A DNA stretch of 64,000 nt from Bacteroidota bacterium. GTDB lineage: Bacteria; Bacteroidota; Bacteroidia; Chitinophagales; Chitinophagaceae. The DNA is taken from contig JAEYWX010000015.1 in NCBI GenBank assembly GCA_023428755.1, positions 252,749 through 316,748 on the forward strand. Direction: 5' to 3'. Position numbers and translations under genes: made by a program. Positions 62,015 to 64,000 of the stretch are shown in pieces. Position 1 is the stretch's first letter. The number at the start of each line of letters is the position of its first letter. Below the pieces are notes generated by a model that saw nothing but the letters and a program-made list of their open reading frames with translations, made no database searches and was not told where the DNA came from.

Positions 62015-62936
62015 CGAAGCAAAAGAAATCCTTAAAGAATTAGGATTGCCAGCAGCACAGCAAAACGAAATTTCAGCCTACACGTTACTTGCTCTTTGCG
62101 ACATTAAACCCCGTGGCAATTGGAGCAAAGCCACTAAAGCAAGTTTGAAAGTTTCAAAAGATATCATGGCATTTTGTAAAGACATTTACAAAAAGGAATA
62201 TGCTCCCAATACAAGGGAAACCTTTCGCAGACAAGTATTACATCAATTTGTTCAAGCAAGAATTGCTGATTACAATCCTGATAACCCAAGTCTTCCAGTT
62301 AATAGTCCTAATGCACATTATGCAATTACAGAGGAAGCATTAGAAGCTATCAAAACTTTTGGAACAAAAGCATGGAAAGAAGGTGCGGAAAGATTTAAGT
62401 CAGAAGTTGGCGAACTTTCAAAACGCTACCTCAAAGAAAGAAAACAAAATTTAATCCCTGTAAAGTTAAGCAACGGTAAAACTCTCAAACTATCCGCAGG
62501 AAAACACAATGTTGTACAAGCTGCAATTATTCAAGATTTTGCTGCACGTTTTGCAAACGACAGTGAAGTTCTTTATTTAGGTGACACAGCAAACAAAGAC
62601 CTGTATGTTGACAAAAAAGTATTGAAAGAAATAGGCATCCCAATAACACAACATAGTAAACTACCAGACGTAGTTCTATTTGACAGAAAGAAAAATTGGC
62701 TTTACTTAATTGAAGCGGTTACTTCTCATGGTCCTGTTTCACCCAAACGAATTGTTGAAATGGAAGAGTTATTAAAAGATTGCAAAGCAGGCAAAGTTTA
62801 TGTTTCAGCATTTCCCGACTTTGCAGAATTTAAAAAGCATTCGACAAACATTGCATGGGAGACAGAAGTTTGGGTTGTAGATTTTCCCGAACACATGATA
62901 CACTTTAATGGCGACCGTTTTATGGGGCCGAGATAA
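62001..62936 (+). CDS. BsuBI/PstI family restriction endonuclease
   Basis: A 311-residue endonuclease. The N-terminal helical domain (about 1-130) is followed by the catalytic BsuBI/PstI domain with VLYLGDTANKDLYVD, LPDVVLFD, the metal-binding WLYLIEAVTSHGPVSPKRI and AFPDFAEFKKH. The Asp/Glu-x-x pairing in these motifs is the expected nuclease centre. It overlaps the methylase gene in a different frame, so translation of the nuclease follows that of the protective methylase. A hairpin repeat begins 16 bp after its stop. Confidence 0.93.
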   Translation: MSKIDEAKEILKELGLPAAQQNEISAYTLLALCDIKPRGNWSKATKASLKVSKDIMAFCKDIYKKEYAPNTRETFRRQVLHQFVQARIADYNPDNPSLPVNSPNAHYAITEEALEAIKTFGTKAWKEGAERFKSEVGELSKRYLKERKQNLIPVKLSNGKTLKLSAGKHNVVQAAIIQDFAARFANDSEVLYLGDTANKDLYVDKKVLKEIGIPITQHSKLPDVVLFDRKKNWLYLIEAVTSHGPVSPKRIVEMEELLKDCKAGKVYVSAFPDFAEFKKHSTNIAWETEVWVVDFPEHMIHFNGDRFMGPR

Positions 62937-62951
62937 GCCAACACACCAAGT

Positions 62952-63012
62952 CAGGCACATTTGCAAGGCACACAAAGCCTACACACAAAACCCAACCTTG
63001 CAAAAGAGCCTG
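62952..63012. repeat. Hairpin repeat, copy 2 (after endonuclease)
   Basis: Inverted arms CAGGCACATTTGCAAGG and CCTTGCAAAAGAGCCTG with an A/C-rich spacer. It is homologous to copy 1 at 60274-60337 with compensating changes in the outer stem. The two copies bracket the restriction-modification genes. Confidence 0.8.
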
Positions 63013-63081
63013 CCTTGTGCCAACGCACAGGCAACACTCTGCGGTTGGAAACAGACCCACATTGTACATGACCGAGAAGAA

Positions 63082-63288
63082 GGGCGAACGCATAACATGG
63101 GGTTTGCTGCTATGCTGGCTGACGAATATATTCTCATCTTTTTGTTCGCTATCATCAGCAGTTCCAGCCGACGGAATTCTATTTGGCTTTTTGTTGTTAA
63201 CTTCATCAACATATTTTCAATCAGCAGCGGTTACGGGCTGGACGTTCAATGAATACCAGCACAGCAGCAAGCCCTGTCCGTTGTAGGC
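63082..63288 (+). other. attC-like site of cassette 2
   Basis: R''-like ACGCATAAC (63088-63096), spacer ATG, left arm GGGTTTGCTGCTATGCTGG (63100-63118), central loop, right arm at 63256-63274, spacer TGTCC, then G|TTGTAGGC at 63280. The 19-bp stem has a T-G wobble at position 4 and an A-C mismatch at position 13, exactly as in the site of cassette 1, while most other pairs of the inner stem are changed on both strands. Confidence 0.8.
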
Positions 63289-63875
63289 AACCCTATTGAC
63301 AAACTTCAAATTTTCAAATGAACATCTTATCAATATTTTTTGCGACATTTTTACTCACTTGTAAGACTCCTTCTGTAAATCAACAAAGCAAGACAAATCA
63401 GGTTGTATCTGACACAGAAAATAAAGTGACGCAGATTATTGAGGACACAACAATCAAAATTCAATCAGGTTTTTATCTTGCGTTTGACGACACTAGTAAA
63501 ACGCAAGGTTTTAAAATGTACAATAAAGACGAGTATTATTTCTTAGGGACTTCTCCGGCTGTGACAATGGCACAAGTTGACACGGTTTATAAAGACTTTA
63601 ATAGCAACTTTAATGGACATATTTTAGTTTTCAAGTTTAACGAACAAGCGACAAAAAACTGGTTTGACTTTACCCAGAAAAATTTAGGGCTTAAAGTTGG
63701 ACTTGTCGTAGACAACAAAATAATTTATGTAGCGACTATTATGTCGGCTATTAGTGGAGGAGTTTCATCATTAGCTGGGTCTTATAGCGAAAAAGAAATT
63801 GACGACTTCTTGACAATCTTTAAGGAGGAAATCAAAGTAGCTAAAGAAACCCAATGACGAAGGGTATGCCTACAA
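63281..63875 (+). mobile_element. Cassette 3 (lipoprotein), attC split by intron
   Basis: Starts at TTGTAGGC (63281-63288). Its exact complement GCCTACAA lies at 63868-63875, ten bases after the lipoprotein gene's stop, as the R''-like box. Complementarity extends outward (start AACCC with GGGTA upstream of the box). The rest of this attC is replaced by the end of a group II intron. Confidence 0.7.
63318..63857 (+). CDS. Putative lipoprotein with SecDF P1-like domain (cassette gene)
   Basis: A 179-residue protein. The short N-terminal signal with FFATFLLTCKTP holds a lipobox-like LLTC, so it is probably a lipoprotein anchored by Cys15. A Gln/Asn/Thr-rich spacer follows, and then from about residue 75 a domain resembling the SecD/SecF P1 head: VDTVYKDFNSNFNGHILVF, TKNWFDFTQKNLGLKVGLVV and YSEKEIDDFLTIF. 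It would sit in the periplasm. The function is unknown; the resemblance suggests a fold, not export activity. Only gene of cassette 3, with a 37-bp leader. Confidence 0.65.
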   Translation: MNILSIFFATFLLTCKTPSVNQQSKTNQVVSDTENKVTQIIEDTTIKIQSGFYLAFDDTSKTQGFKMYNKDEYYFLGTSPAVTMAQVDTVYKDFNSNFNGHILVFKFNEQATKNWFDFTQKNLGLKVGLVVDNKIIYVATIMSAISGGVSSLAGSYSEKEIDDFLTIFKEEIKVAKETQ

Positions 63876-64000
63876 TCGAGTAGACGGCCTCGCCGCTTGT
63901 AAGCGATGAGGTACGCCTCTCACACCACTGTACGTACGGGTCTCGTATACAGCGGTTCGTTCAGTTGTGGAGATAGTTTTAAATAGTAATCGAACATTGA
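63876..64000 (-). ncRNA. Group II intron 3' end (class C, domains V-VI)
   Basis: On the minus strand, ACCGCTGTA pairs with TACAGTGGT (63948-63956 and 63924-63932), enclosing a second stem TACG/CGTA and a two-base bulge: the fold of domain V. The catalytic triad reads CGC, the form of class C. Domain VI follows and ends CTACTCGAT, with an A seven bases from the end where the branch-point A is expected and the final AT as AY. The 3' boundary is at about 63875. The rest of the intron, with any reverse transcriptase gene, would be to the right of the window. Confidence 0.75.

Larger units (their letters stand above)
60199..63280 (+). mobile_element. Cassette 2 (restriction-modification pair)
   Basis: Starts at TTATGCGT (60199-60206), whose exact complement ACGCATAA begins the R''-like box at 63088-63096. 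It holds two genes, its own promoter, and two copies of a 61-64 bp hairpin repeat that bracket the genes. At 3.1 kb it is large for a cassette. Confidence 0.75.
58033..64000 (+). mobile_element. Integron-like platform with gene cassette array
   Basis: A tyrosine recombinase is followed in the same direction by three gene cassettes separated by sites with attC logic. The first eight bases of each cassette are exactly complementary to a box after that cassette's last gene: 59258 with 60004, 60199 with 63088, and 63281 with 63868. The two full attC-like sites have covarying stems. The third is split by an antisense group II intron end. Same-direction integrase and cassettes are known in reverse integrons such as that of Treponema denticola. 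The right end is beyond the window. Confidence 0.85.

Noticed and set aside
60145..63970. An 11-base string TTCAGTTGTGG occurs both in the first attC loop (near 60145) and next to the intron domain V (near 63959)
   Set aside because: Too short to prove homology, and one copy seems to be inside the intron. Probably chance.
1..64000. CRISPR arrays
   Set aside because: No regularly spaced direct repeats of 24-40 bp were seen. The hairpin repeats near the restriction genes are only two copies 2.6 kb apart.
1..64000. Avoidance of CTGCAG in the host segment
   Set aside because: Several CTGCAG sites are present in core genes, so there is no visible depletion that would support long residence of the PstI-like system.
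58033..64000. The region as an ordinary phage or IS island
   Set aside because: There is no transposase, terminal inverted repeat or phage structural gene, and the box logic at cassette ends is not explained by an IS or prophage.

Overview
The window looks like a chromosome segment of a Bacteroidota bacterium, probably from the Chitinophagaceae. Supporting signs are a SusC/SusD pair, a type IX secretion sorting domain, promoters of the Bacteroidota form TTG-N~20-TAnnTTTG (clear at 44000 and 46857), the rpmB-rpmG-DUF4295-ftsY cluster, a KA-rich histone-like small protein, and a tmRNA tag ending AMAA. The taxon is inferred from gene content only.

Layout. (1) 1-3930: the right end of an integrated element, with small membrane proteins, a DUF5675 protein, a 252-residue unknown protein, a small divergent protein and a tyrosine integrase, abutting the 3' end of tRNA-Asp. 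(2) 4110-13460: envelope and housekeeping genes (Gfo/Idh oxidoreductase, polyprenyl sugar transferase, two tandem M1 peptidases, FemAB/GNAT-like transferase, ispD, isoaspartyl peptidase). (3) 14026-36747: a sialoglycan utilisation locus on the minus strand. It holds susC, susD, nanA lyase, nanM mutarotase, an MFS transporter, sialidase, AGE epimerase, a second sialidase secreted by T9SS, sialate O-acetylesterase, GH2, an SGNH-GH20 fusion and GH20. A divergent GntR regulator has a palindromic operator between it and susC. The set covers deacetylation, desialylation, trimming of underlying hexosamine and galactose, uptake, and conversion of Neu5Ac to ManNAc and then GlcNAc. (4) 36748-58000: conserved core genes (ssrA, MutS-like membrane protein, rseP, dxr, GH3, rplU, rpmA, ftsY, rpmB/rpmG, osmC, mutS, araC-type regulator, HigBA-like pair, tRNA-His, a TonB-type outer membrane protein, an EEP hydrolase, a Ca2+/H+ antiporter).

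(5) 58033-64000: the most interesting part, an integron-like cassette array. A tyrosine recombinase is followed in the same direction by three cassettes: an outer-membrane beta-barrel protein, a PstI/BsuBI-type restriction-modification pair, and a lipoprotein. For each cassette the first 8 bases are exactly complementary to an R''-like box downstream of its last gene (TTGTCAGC/GCTGACAA, TTATGCGT/ACGCATAA, TTGTAGGC/GCCTACAA). This is the pattern expected if each cassette excises as a circle and restores its own attC. The two complete attC-like sites are about 195 bp and fold into 18-19 bp stems that differ in sequence by compensating changes, while keeping one G-U wobble and one A-C mismatch at identical positions. 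The third attC-like site is interrupted by the 3' end (domains V and VI) of an apparent class C group II intron, antisense to the cassettes, as known for group IIC-attC introns. The recombinase is Xer-like and seems to lack the extra segment that defines classical IntI, so this may be a distinct integron lineage.
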